The position numbers and the translations under genes were made by a program. From DASWRT01 sp036403035 (GTDB lineage Bacteria; Pseudomonadota; Alphaproteobacteria; ATCC43930; CGMCC-115725): a stretch of 10,109 nucleotides of DNA. Under the pieces are notes generated by a model. The model was not told where the DNA came from and did no database searches. It saw nothing but the letters and a program-made list of their open reading frames with translations. This document shows positions 1 through 5,624 of this stretch, in pieces. How positions within the stretch are numbered: position 1 is the first letter of the stretch; each line of letters begins with the position of its first letter. The stretch lies in contig DASWRT010000255.1 in assembly GCA_036403035.1 (NCBI GenBank), forward strand, positions 1 through 10,109. The letters run 5' to 3'.

Positions 1-306
1 CGCGCCCTGCTGCCGGCGCTGATGAACGCGACGGCGTCGGCGCGGCTGGACGGGCTGGGAGCGACCGCCGGGCGGCCGGACGAAGGCACGGTGCTGTGGG
101 CGCTCGGGATCGGCCTCGCCGTCACGGTCGTCGCACTCGGCTTCGCGTCCGGCACCATCGCCGCCGTCGTGACGGCGCTCGCGGTGGCCGGGCTGGGCAG
201 GCTTGCGTGGCGGCAGATCGGCGGCTACACCGGGGACGTGCTGGGTGCGGCGCAACAGGTCGGAGAGATCACGATGCTTTTGGCGGCAGCTTCGGTGGCG
301 GCATGA
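1..306 (+). CDS. cobS: Cobalamin synthase (adenosylcobinamide-GDP ribazoletransferase), C-terminal part
   Basis: This is the last 101 codons of a gene that begins before the window; the frame is open from base 1 and ends at TGA 304-306. The product is an integral membrane enzyme of the nucleotide-loop pathway (CobS in Salmonella naming, CobV in Pseudomonas denitrificans naming). It joins adenosylcobinamide-GDP to alpha-ribazole or its 5'-phosphate. The visible part holds the family signature ARLDGLGATAG near the start, two hydrophobic stretches (roughly ALGIGLAVTVVALGFA and TIAAVVTALAVAGL), and the hallmark GGYTGDVLGA near the end, followed by a short hydrophobic tail. The stop overlaps the next start as ATGA (303-306), which indicates translational coupling to cobC. 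The start, promoter and N-terminal membrane segments lie outside the window. Confidence 0.93.
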   Translation, partial: RALLPALMNATASARLDGLGATAGRPDEGTVLWALGIGLAVTVVALGFASGTIAAVVTALAVAGLGRLAWRQIGGYTGDVLGAAQQVGEITMLLAAASVAA

Positions 307-1013
307 GCGCGGCGGCGGTGGCGGCGGCGAAGCCGGCGACGACCCGCTGGTGGTGGGTCCGGCATGCGCCGGTCACCGTCAATGACGGCCGCTGCTACGG
401 CCAGACCGACCATCCCTGCGACTGCGCGGACGAGGCGGTCTTCGACGGGCTCGCGCGGCTTCTGCCGAAGGACGCGGTCTGGGTGACGAGCAACCTGCAG
501 CGCACGCACCTCACGGCGGCGGCGATCGTCAAGGCCGGCCTGCCCGGCCCCGACCCGATCCCCGGTCCCGGTGCGATCGTCGAGCCCGACTTCGTCGAGC
601 AGCATTTCGGCGAGTGGCAGGGCATGCGCTACGCCGATATCGCCAAGCTCCAGGCCGAGGCGTATCACCGCTTCTGGCTCGCGCCGGCGCACAAGGCTCC
701 GCCCGGCGGCGAGAGCTTCGTCGATCTGATGGGCCGCGTCAGCGGCGCCATCCGCCGCATGAACGAGGCGTATGCCGGGCGCGACATCATTGCGGTGACG
801 CACGGCGGCACGATCCGCGCCGCGCTGGCCGAGGCGCTCGATCTCTCGCCCGAGGCGGCGCTCGCCTTCACCATCGACAATTGCTCGCTGACCCGCCTCG
901 AACGCTTCGACGGCGCGGGCGAGGGGCACGGCTGGCGCGTCGCCGCCGTCAACTTGCTGCCCGGCCGCGACGGGGCGTCGTCGGGAACGGGGAATCCGCT
1001 GCGGCCGGCCTGA
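303..1013 (+). CDS. cobC: Alpha-ribazole phosphatase-like histidine phosphatase (CobC type)
   Basis: A 236-residue histidine phosphatase (phosphoglycerate mutase) superfamily protein. The usual role of this family next to cobS is removal of the 5'-phosphate from alpha-ribazole phosphate or cobalamin phosphate. Visible motifs: WVRHAPV with the phospho-accepting His21 (RHA in place of the more common RHG), TSNLQRT near 62-68, EQHFGEWQG at 99-107, PPGGES at 133-138, and VTHGGTIR with the second catalytic His167. The start chosen is ATG 303, inside the stop of cobS (ATGA). The frame is open further upstream to ATG 96, but that stretch is an Arg-rich shadow of cobS, and the family starts shortly before the RH motif. 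The Salmonella name CobC is used here; the P. denitrificans gene called cobC is a different enzyme. The substrate assignment rests mainly on context. Confidence 0.88.
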   Translation: MSAAAVAAAKPATTRWWWVRHAPVTVNDGRCYGQTDHPCDCADEAVFDGLARLLPKDAVWVTSNLQRTHLTAAAIVKAGLPGPDPIPGPGAIVEPDFVEQHFGEWQGMRYADIAKLQAEAYHRFWLAPAHKAPPGGESFVDLMGRVSGAIRRMNEAYAGRDIIAVTHGGTIRAALAEALDLSPEAALAFTIDNCSLTRLERFDGAGEGHGWRVAAVNLLPGRDGASSGTGNPLRPA

Positions 1014-1026
1014 GCGCCGGACAAGG

Positions 1027-1665
1027 CTACATCGTCAGGGTTATTCCGGCTCTGCGCCCATAGGCGGCGAGTTCCGACAGGAGCGCGTCGTCGTCGGCGA
1101 AGGAGCGGGTAGACAACACGGCGAGCGCGCCGGCGGTGATTCGGTCGCCGAACAGGACGCAGGCGCGATCAGGGTCGCACCGCCGCGATGTCCAGACGAG
1201 CCCCTGCGTGTCGGCGTGCGCGTCGTGGATGGCGAGCGCCCATCGCGCCGTCCGTTCGTATTCGCTCGCGAGCGTGTCGATCAGGTCGGCCCGCGTGAGC
1301 TGCCAACGATTCAGGTCGACCTCGAACAGGCCGGCCAGTGTCAGCTCCGCCGTCGTGCGCACCATCGAGTAGCGCAGGTCGGCGATCGTCCTGAACCGCA
1401 CCTGCTTGAAGGAGGCGTCATAGGGGATCTCGTGGAAGATCGTCTCGTGCGCGGCGCATTCCAACGACACCGCCGCGTAAGCCGTCGCGACGTGGCTGCC
1501 GTCTGCCCGAGCCAGCGGCGCGAAGCGCGTCGGGCGGCCCTTGCCGGGGTTGAAGCCGTCCGCCGCGAAGCTGCGATGATGGATCTTGTGCAGGACCGTG
1601 TCGGCTTCGAGACGGACGCGGTGGATGTCCGGAAACGGAACCGGCGGCTCGGCCGCCTTTTTCAT
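1027..1665 (-). CDS. RES-domain protein, probable toxin of a toxin-antitoxin pair
   Basis: A 212-residue protein with the RES fold signature. Characterised RES toxins (for example MbcT and ParT) attack NAD+ or ADP-ribosylate a target. Visible blocks: HHRSF near 29-33, NPGKGRPTRFAPL at 39-51 with candidate active Arg residues, YAAVSLECAAHETIFHE at about 63-79 with the conserved Glu (E74 most likely), and LVWTSRRCDPDRACVLFGDR near the C-terminus with the conserved Ser. About 210 residues is normal to slightly long for the family. Start ATG 1665-1663 overlaps the stop of the upstream gene as ATGA, the usual antitoxin-toxin arrangement. It converges on cobC with only 13 bases between the stops, and I see no clear terminator there. 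Toxicity is inferred from family and context. The exact catalytic residues need an alignment. Confidence 0.82.
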   Translation of the reverse strand: MKKAAEPPVPFPDIHRVRLEADTVLHKIHHRSFAADGFNPGKGRPTRFAPLARADGSHVATAYAAVSLECAAHETIFHEIPYDASFKQVRFRTIADLRYSMVRTTAELTLAGLFEVDLNRWQLTRADLIDTLASEYERTARWALAIHDAHADTQGLVWTSRRCDPDRACVLFGDRITAGALAVLSTRSFADDDALLSELAAYGRRAGITLTM

Positions 1666-2435
1666 GTGGCGAAGGTTTCGTTCTCGTGCTCAGCCGCGGC
1701 GACGAGCCCATCCGGGTCGTCCAGTCGATCGTACGGACGGGCGCCCGCAAGCCATCCGTTCTCTGCGACGAACCAGAAAGCCGTCTGCCAGGGCGTCATC
1801 GTCTTCGGCAGGGTGGCAAGAACCCTTGCGACCGCCGGGCGCGGCTGTCCATCCTGGAACTGGAAGGCCGGGTACAACTCGGTGCCTTCGCGCGGAACCG
1901 AGAAGATCCTGCCCTGCTGTTTCCACCGTGCGCCCGTCGCACTGGCGTTTGCCGCCTTGTGTCCGGCCAACTCGGCCAATTCCCGGCTCGTATAGCAGGG
2001 GATATCGCGCAGGAAGGATGCGCGCAGCTTTGCATTGTCGAACTCGATCGCCTTGCGCGCATTCGCAACCGGATCGGCCGGAAGCAGGAGGGTCAGCAGC
2101 GCATCGATCTGTGCTTGGCTCGACCGCGCCAGATCCTCTTCGCGGGCGGACACCACGTCCGGTATGCGCCGCACCACCGCTTCGAGCGTCCGCTCAAGCA
2201 ACGGATCGCCTTTCGGCGCGACATAGATGCGTTCGGCGTCGCCGACCGTCGCCTCGACGATCCTATGCGCGAGATCCCAGCCCGGCGCCTCCTCGTGGAG
2301 ACTCGGTCCGGTGTAGTGTTGCTGGGACTGTTGCCGATCGAGCATCTCGGCGATCTTCTTTTCGAGCGCGGCCACACGGATAGAGCAGAGCCCTTCTTCC
2401 GCCGCCGGTAACGGCCTCCGTGGTTTGGCTGCCAT
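1662..2435 (-). CDS. Putative Xre/MbcA/ParS-like antitoxin paired with the RES protein
   Basis: A 257-residue protein encoded directly upstream of, and overlapping, the RES gene. The N-terminal third has a short possible coiled coil (ALEKKIAEMLDRQQSQQ). The middle (TSRELAELAGHKAANASATG, then ARWKQQGRIFSVP) looks like a small helix-turn-helix segment. The C-terminal stretch PWQTAFWFVAENGWLAGARP resembles the toxin-binding end of MbcA/ParS/Xre antitoxins, which contain a W...L.G..P pattern. It is larger than typical members (about 110-150 residues), so the first ~130 residues are an extra region I do not recognise. I prefer ATG 2435. An in-frame GTG at 2462 has no Shine-Dalgarno sequence and would lie almost at the predicted transcription start. 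Expected role: neutralise the RES protein and repress its own promoter. This is inference from order and the C-terminal motif. Confidence 0.68.
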   Translation of the reverse strand: MAAKPRRPLPAAEEGLCSIRVAALEKKIAEMLDRQQSQQHYTGPSLHEEAPGWDLAHRIVEATVGDAERIYVAPKGDPLLERTLEAVVRRIPDVVSAREEDLARSSQAQIDALLTLLLPADPVANARKAIEFDNAKLRASFLRDIPCYTSRELAELAGHKAANASATGARWKQQGRIFSVPREGTELYPAFQFQDGQPRPAVARVLATLPKTMTPWQTAFWFVAENGWLAGARPYDRLDDPDGLVAAAEHENETFAT

Positions 2436-2473
2436 CGCTGTTCCAGTTAAATGCGTAATCACAACTCATCAAT

Positions 2474-2502
2474 AACCTATGTAACCAAAGCCGTCTCGTC
2501 AA
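2474..2502 (-). promoter_or_regulatory. Candidate sigma70-type promoter and operator for the toxin-antitoxin pair
   Basis: On the minus strand, TTGACG (2502-2497) is followed after 17 bases by TAGGTT (2479-2474). The -35 match is good and the -10 match is weak. The segment is clearly more AT-rich than its surroundings. It contains a direct repeat, TAACCtatgTAACC as read on the plus strand, which overlaps the proposed -10. Such a repeat could be an operator for the HTH-bearing antitoxin. Pattern reading only. Confidence 0.33.
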
Positions 2503-2681
2503 GCGCCCGCCGATCAAGCGATTCGCGGCACGCCGGTGCGCCGGCCCCAAAATCGACACCGGCTTGTTCGCCGTCTTTAACCTCTCGGAAACCACGTTCG
2601 GGCGCATCCTCCCCGCCTTTCGCGCGGCGCCGTTCCAGTCGCCGCGCATGGGCCACGACAGCGGGAAGGAGGCGGCAACGC

Positions 2682-3374
2682 ATGACATCTTCGGTCTGGG
2701 TGGACGCGGTCGGGTATCTCGGCGCGGCGACGACGCTGATCGGCGCTTCACGGAAGACGATGATCTCGCTGCGCGCCTTCGCGATCGGCAGCAATCTCTG
2801 CTCGCTCGTCTATGCGGTAGCGTGCGGGGTCTGGCCGAGCCTCGTCGTCAACGCGGTGCTGCTGCCGTTCAACATCCACCGGCTCATCGAGATGCGGCGG
2901 CTCGTCCGGCGCGTCGAGGCGGCCGCGAAGGGCGACCTCTCGCTCGATTGGCTCCGGCCCTTCATGGACCGCTCCAGCCATCCAGCCGGCGAGGTGCTTT
3001 TTCGCAAGGGCGACGATCCGGATCGCATGTACTTCATCCTGTCGGGGACGCTGAGCCTCGTCGAGATCGGACGCGAGGTCGGACCGGGCGAACTGCTAGG
3101 CGAGATCGCGCTGTTCTCGCCGGAGCACAAGCGCACCATGACCGTCGCCTGCGCCGCCGACTGCGAGCTGCTCTCGATCTCCGAGGCGAGCCTGCGGCAG
3201 CTTTGCCACCAGAACCCGGCGTTCTCCTTCCACCTGATGCGGCTCATCGCGCGCCGGCTGACCGGCGACGTCCGGCGCCTGGAGGCCGCGGGGCGTCCTG
3301 CGGCTCCCGCCGGCAATGCAGATCGCGACAAAAACGTAAACGAGGCGAAGCCCGCCGCCATCGCTGCGGAGTAG
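2682..3374 (+). CDS. Small membrane protein with a cyclic-nucleotide-binding domain
   Basis: A 230-residue protein. Residues 8-70 hold two or three short hydrophobic segments with the pattern GYLGAATTLIGASRKT, LRAFAIGSNLCSLVYAV and NAVLLPFNIHRLIEM, reminiscent of YgjV-like or Popeye-type membrane regions. Residues about 90-195 form a cNMP-binding (CAP_ED) domain: PAGEVLFRKGDDPDRMYFILSG, then the phosphate-binding cassette GELLGEIALFSPEHKRT, which keeps the Glu (E141) and Arg (R151) normally needed for cyclic nucleotide contact. No helix-turn-helix follows, so it is not a CRP/FNR transcription factor; the tail after about 200 is low-complexity and Ala-rich. Start ATG 2682 is set by a strong Shine-Dalgarno sequence, GGGAAGGAGG at 2663-2672. 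A membrane-bound nucleotide sensor is the likely general role; pathway and partner are unknown. It is divergent from the toxin-antitoxin unit. Confidence 0.82.
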   Translation: MTSSVWVDAVGYLGAATTLIGASRKTMISLRAFAIGSNLCSLVYAVACGVWPSLVVNAVLLPFNIHRLIEMRRLVRRVEAAAKGDLSLDWLRPFMDRSSHPAGEVLFRKGDDPDRMYFILSGTLSLVEIGREVGPGELLGEIALFSPEHKRTMTVACAADCELLSISEASLRQLCHQNPAFSFHLMRLIARRLTGDVRRLEAAGRPAAPAGNADRDKNVNEAKPAAIAAE

Positions 3375-3396
3375 GGACGGCCGCGCCGCCGTCGCG

Positions 3397-3425
3397 TTGT
3401 CACCGCTCTACCCCTAGGTTAGAGT
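3397..3425 (+). promoter_or_regulatory. Candidate sigma70-type promoter for the glycosidase gene
   Basis: TTGTCA (3397-3402), a 17-base spacer and TAGAGT (3420-3425) lie about 60 bases ahead of the ATG at 3486. The -35 matches five of six consensus positions and the -10 four of six. It would let the following gene be transcribed separately from the cNMP-domain gene. Pattern reading only. Confidence 0.4.
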
Positions 3426-3485
3426 CCGCGTGCGCTCTCGCCGCGCCGTTCGTGCCGCGGAGAGAAGCGTACGGGGCTTAATCCG

Positions 3486-4733
3486 ATGGCGACCGCACTC
3501 GGTCCGATAGGCAGATGGCTGCGCGGCGGCGGCCTCGCCGCGCTCGTTCTTGCCGGCGCCCTTGCCGTGCCGGGGCCGGCGACGGCACAGGTGCCGAGCA
3601 CCAGCGGCATGGACGAATTCTACTCGAACGGCCGCGGTGGCCCGGCTCCCGGCGGCGGACCGATGTACGGAAACGGCCGCTACGGACGCGACCCGCAATG
3701 CAGCGGTACCGATCGCTCGTACTACGACCAGCTCTACAGCAGCACGGCGATCGTCCTCAGCGTCCCGGACATGCAGCGCCTCGATCGCGCGACGGGCCGC
3801 GCGATCTGGTACCGCTGCGGCGCGTGCGCCGATCAGGCGATCTGCTGGCCGCGACCAGGTTACGACGATCTCATTGCCCAGGTGCTGCCCGAGAGGCGCC
3901 CTCCCGCTCCCCAGCCGGAGAAAGCGCCGGACGCCAAGGCTGCGGCCGACGACATTCGCCGCAAGTGGAGCACCGCGCCTCCGCTGAAATCGGGCGTTTC
4001 GTACACGACCACCATTTTCAAGGGCCAAAAGCTTCACGCGGTCAAGGTGACCGGCGGTATCAGGATCGGCTTCAGCCCCAACGGCAAGACGCTCCAGGGT
4101 TTCGTGAGCGACGATCCGGGGGCCACCGGCGCGGTCACCGGCACGTTCTCGGATTGGAGCCCGGGCAGCGCGCGTCCGCCGAACGTCGGCGGGCCGGTCG
4201 TCGTGGGCGGCAAGATGGTCGCGCCGAAATATGGCCAGACAGGCGCCTTCCCGTTTGCGCCGCGCAGCTTCTTGGGGTACGCGGCCGGCAGCGGTTTCTT
4301 CGTGCAGGAGATCCCGGCCTTGCCGACCGCCCGGGCGCGGCAGCTCCAGCCCACCGTCGAGGGGCTCGGCGCCGCGCAGGGCCTGGGCGGGCTCGGGCGG
4401 CTGCTCAAGGGCGGGCAGGATGTCCACAACACCTACGCGGGGCGGGATCAGCAGTTCGGACCCGGGCAAGTCTCGGACACCGCCAACGCACGCGCCGTCG
4501 CGGGTGTCGCGGATGGGGGACGCACGCTCGTTCTGCTGGTTGAGGAAGGAAACGGCCGGCCGCCGACCGGCGCCGGCCTGGACGCGATGGCCGGCGTCCT
4601 CAAAGGCCTCGGCGTCTCCGACGCCGTCATCATGGACGGCGGCGGCAGCGCGCAGATCTACATCCCCGGCGTTCCGGGCGCCAACAACCACCCGAACGAC
4701 GCCCGCGCGCTGCCGACCGCGATCCTGTTTTAG
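3486..4733 (+). CDS. Exported phosphodiester glycosidase (NAGPA/DUF2233) family protein
   Basis: A 415-residue protein with a Sec-type signal peptide: Arg residues at 10 and 13, a hydrophobic core at about 17-28, and a likely signal peptidase site after GPATA (between A34 and Q35). Residues 36-70 are Gly/Pro/Asn-rich. Residues 70-125 hold four cysteines (C72, C111, C114, C120), probably disulfides in the periplasm or a metal site. After a Pro/Ala linker, the C-terminal half (about 165-415) is the NAGPA domain: AVTGTFSD, ARAVAGVADGGRTLVLLVEE and the hallmark DGGGS at 384-388. Family members cleave sugar-1-phosphodiester bonds; the prototype is the mammalian mannose-6-phosphate uncovering enzyme. 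The bacterial substrate here is unknown, possibly an envelope or exported glycan. I see no direct link to cobalamin synthesis. Start ATG 3486 gives a complete signal peptide, although the Shine-Dalgarno match is weak (GGGG just upstream). Confidence 0.85.
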   Translation: MATALGPIGRWLRGGGLAALVLAGALAVPGPATAQVPSTSGMDEFYSNGRGGPAPGGGPMYGNGRYGRDPQCSGTDRSYYDQLYSSTAIVLSVPDMQRLDRATGRAIWYRCGACADQAICWPRPGYDDLIAQVLPERRPPAPQPEKAPDAKAAADDIRRKWSTAPPLKSGVSYTTTIFKGQKLHAVKVTGGIRIGFSPNGKTLQGFVSDDPGATGAVTGTFSDWSPGSARPPNVGGPVVVGGKMVAPKYGQTGAFPFAPRSFLGYAAGSGFFVQEIPALPTARARQLQPTVEGLGAAQGLGGLGRLLKGGQDVHNTYAGRDQQFGPGQVSDTANARAVAGVADGGRTLVLLVEEGNGRPPTGAGLDAMAGVLKGLGVSDAVIMDGGGSAQIYIPGVPGANNHPNDARALPTAILF

Positions 4734-4746
4734 GTGACGCGCCCGG

Positions 4747-4769
4747 CGGCTGCGGCACGGCGGCAGCCG
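4747..4769 (+). terminator. Possible hairpin after the glycosidase gene
   Basis: A perfect 7-bp stem, CGGCTGC (4747-4753) with GCAGCCG (4763-4769) and a 9-base loop, starts 14 bases after the TAG of the glycosidase gene. No run of T follows, so it is not a clear intrinsic terminator. It may still stabilise the 3' end or help separate this transcript from the riboswitch RNA that starts shortly after. Confidence 0.22.
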
Positions 4770-4799
4770 TCGCTGGCGCCGCCGGACCGCGCGTGCTAG

Positions 4800-4970
4800 C
4801 GTCTTGATTGCGACGAGACAGGGAAGTCCGGTGCAATGCCGGCGCTGCCCCCGCAACTGTAAGCGGCGAGATCGCGGCACTCGACGCCACTGACCATTGC
4901 ATCCCCTGACGCAGGGATGCGGTTGGGAAGGCAGCCGCGGTCGTCGACCCCGAGCCAGGAGACCTCCTCG
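4800..4970 (+). ncRNA. Cobalamin (B12) riboswitch
   Basis: A classic adenosylcobalamin aptamer on the plus strand. In order: GGGAAGTCCGGTGCAATGCC from 4821, CCGGCGCTGCCCCCGCAACTGT ending at 4860 (read in two overlapping pieces), GCCACTG at 4886-4892, a hairpin GCATCCC/GGGATGC (4899-4905 with 4914-4920), GGGAAGGC at 4925-4932, and the B12 box AGCCAGGAGACC at 4953-4964. It lies just ahead of cobU/cobP and should repress the cobU-cobW-cobN unit when cobalamin is bound. The boundaries are approximate. Control is probably at translation: there is no U-tract terminator between aptamer and start codon, and CCTCC (4963-4967), at the edge of the B12 box, can pair with the Shine-Dalgarno GGAGG (5014-5018). 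That pairing is a proposal. Confidence 0.96.
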
Positions 4971-4973
4971 TCG

Positions 4974-4991
4974 CCGGAACCCCCGTTCCGG
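4974..4991 (+). other. Stem-loop between riboswitch aptamer and cobU start
   Basis: A perfect 7-bp stem CCGGAAC / GTTCCGG with a CCCC loop follows the B12 box by 9 bases. It is not followed by T residues, so it does not look like an intrinsic terminator. Its position in the expression platform suggests a spacer helix that brings the B12-box edge close to the ribosome binding site. Confidence 0.5.
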
Positions 4992-5013
4992 CCCGCAACC
5001 ACCATCCTCGGGC

Positions 5014-5029
5014 GGAGGAAGGAGAATTG
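5014..5029 (+). promoter_or_regulatory. Ribosome binding site that fixes a TTG start for cobU
   Basis: GGAGGAAGGAG (5014-5024) is a strong Shine-Dalgarno region. The only in-frame start at a suitable distance is TTG 5027-5029, 8 bases after GGAGG. No ATG or GTG fits in this frame before the Walker A motif. A TTG codon under riboswitch control would lower basal translation. Confidence 0.7.
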
Positions 5030-5608
5030 TCCATCGATCCCGACGCGTCAGCGTCGGCCGCGCATCTGCCACCCCTGACGCTGGTCCTCGGCGGCGCCCG
5101 CTCGGGCAAGAGCCGCCATGCCGAGAGCCTCGTCGAGGCGTCCGGGCTCGCCCGTGCCTACATCGCGACGGCTCAGGCGCTCGACGCGGAGATGGCGGAG
5201 CGCATCCGCCATCATCGCGAGCGGCGCGCCGGCGCCGGCTGGACCACCATCGAAGCGCCGCTCGACCTATCCGGCGCGCTCGCCACGGCGGCCCGGCCCG
5301 GCCGCGCGGTGCTGGTCGACTGCCTGACCCTCTGGCTCACCAACGTGCTGCTGCGCGCCGAAGACGGCGGCGGCGGCGTCGCGGCGGAGATCGCCGCGCT
5401 CGCCGACCGTCTGCCGCGGCTCGAAGGCCCGGTCGTGCTGGTCGCCAACGAGGTCGGGCTCGGCATCGTGCCTGACAATGCGCTCGCCCGCGCCTTCCGC
5501 GACCATGCCGGCCGCCTCAACCAAGCCGTCGCCGCGGCGGCGCAGCGCGTCGTCTTCGTCGCCGCCGGCCTGCCGCTCGTCCTCAAGGACGACGCTCGCT
5601 CCCGCTGA
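5027..5608 (+). CDS. cobU: Bifunctional adenosylcobinamide kinase / adenosylcobinamide-phosphate guanylyltransferase
   Basis: A 193-residue protein of the CobU (Salmonella) / CobP (P. denitrificans) family. It phosphorylates adenosylcobinamide and then transfers GMP from GTP, making adenosylcobinamide-GDP for CobS/CobV. Visible motifs: the P-loop GGARSGKS at 22-29, YIATAQALDAEMAERIRHHR at about 45-64, in which H63 aligns with the guanylylated His46 of Salmonella CobU, LVDCLTLWLTNVL as the Walker B region, and the family signature VANEVGLGIVPDNALARAFR followed by GRLNQ. The length is usual apart from about 15 extra N-terminal residues. Start TTG 5027 is chosen for its Shine-Dalgarno sequence; the next ATG falls after the P-loop. 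It is the first gene of the riboswitch-controlled unit and lies 16 bases ahead of cobW. Confidence 0.94.
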   Translation: MSIDPDASASAAHLPPLTLVLGGARSGKSRHAESLVEASGLARAYIATAQALDAEMAERIRHHRERRAGAGWTTIEAPLDLSGALATAARPGRAVLVDCLTLWLTNVLLRAEDGGGGVAAEIAALADRLPRLEGPVVLVANEVGLGIVPDNALARAFRDHAGRLNQAVAAAAQRVVFVAAGLPLVLKDDARSR

Positions 5609-5624
5609 GAACTGGAACGACAAG

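Noticed and set aside
96..302. N-terminal extension of cobC to ATG 96
   Set aside because: The added residues are an Arg/Gly-rich out-of-frame reading of cobS; the family start fits ATG 303 with ATGA coupling.
2436..2462. GTG start at 2462 for the antitoxin candidate
   Set aside because: It has no Shine-Dalgarno sequence and would lie within a few bases of the predicted transcription start. ATG 2435 has a GGA-containing leader and a normal distance.
2451..2681. Upstream in-frame extension of the cNMP-domain gene
   Set aside because: The extension is Ser/Arg-rich low-complexity sequence, and a strong Shine-Dalgarno sequence at 2663-2672 marks ATG 2682.
4974..4991. Stem-loop after the riboswitch as an intrinsic terminator
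   Set aside because: The stem is not followed by a T-run, so transcription termination is unlikely; it was kept only as a structural element.
3414..5072. A 552-codon open frame on the minus strand opposite the glycosidase gene and riboswitch
   Set aside because: It runs across a coding gene and a structured RNA on the other strand, has biased composition and no domain signature.
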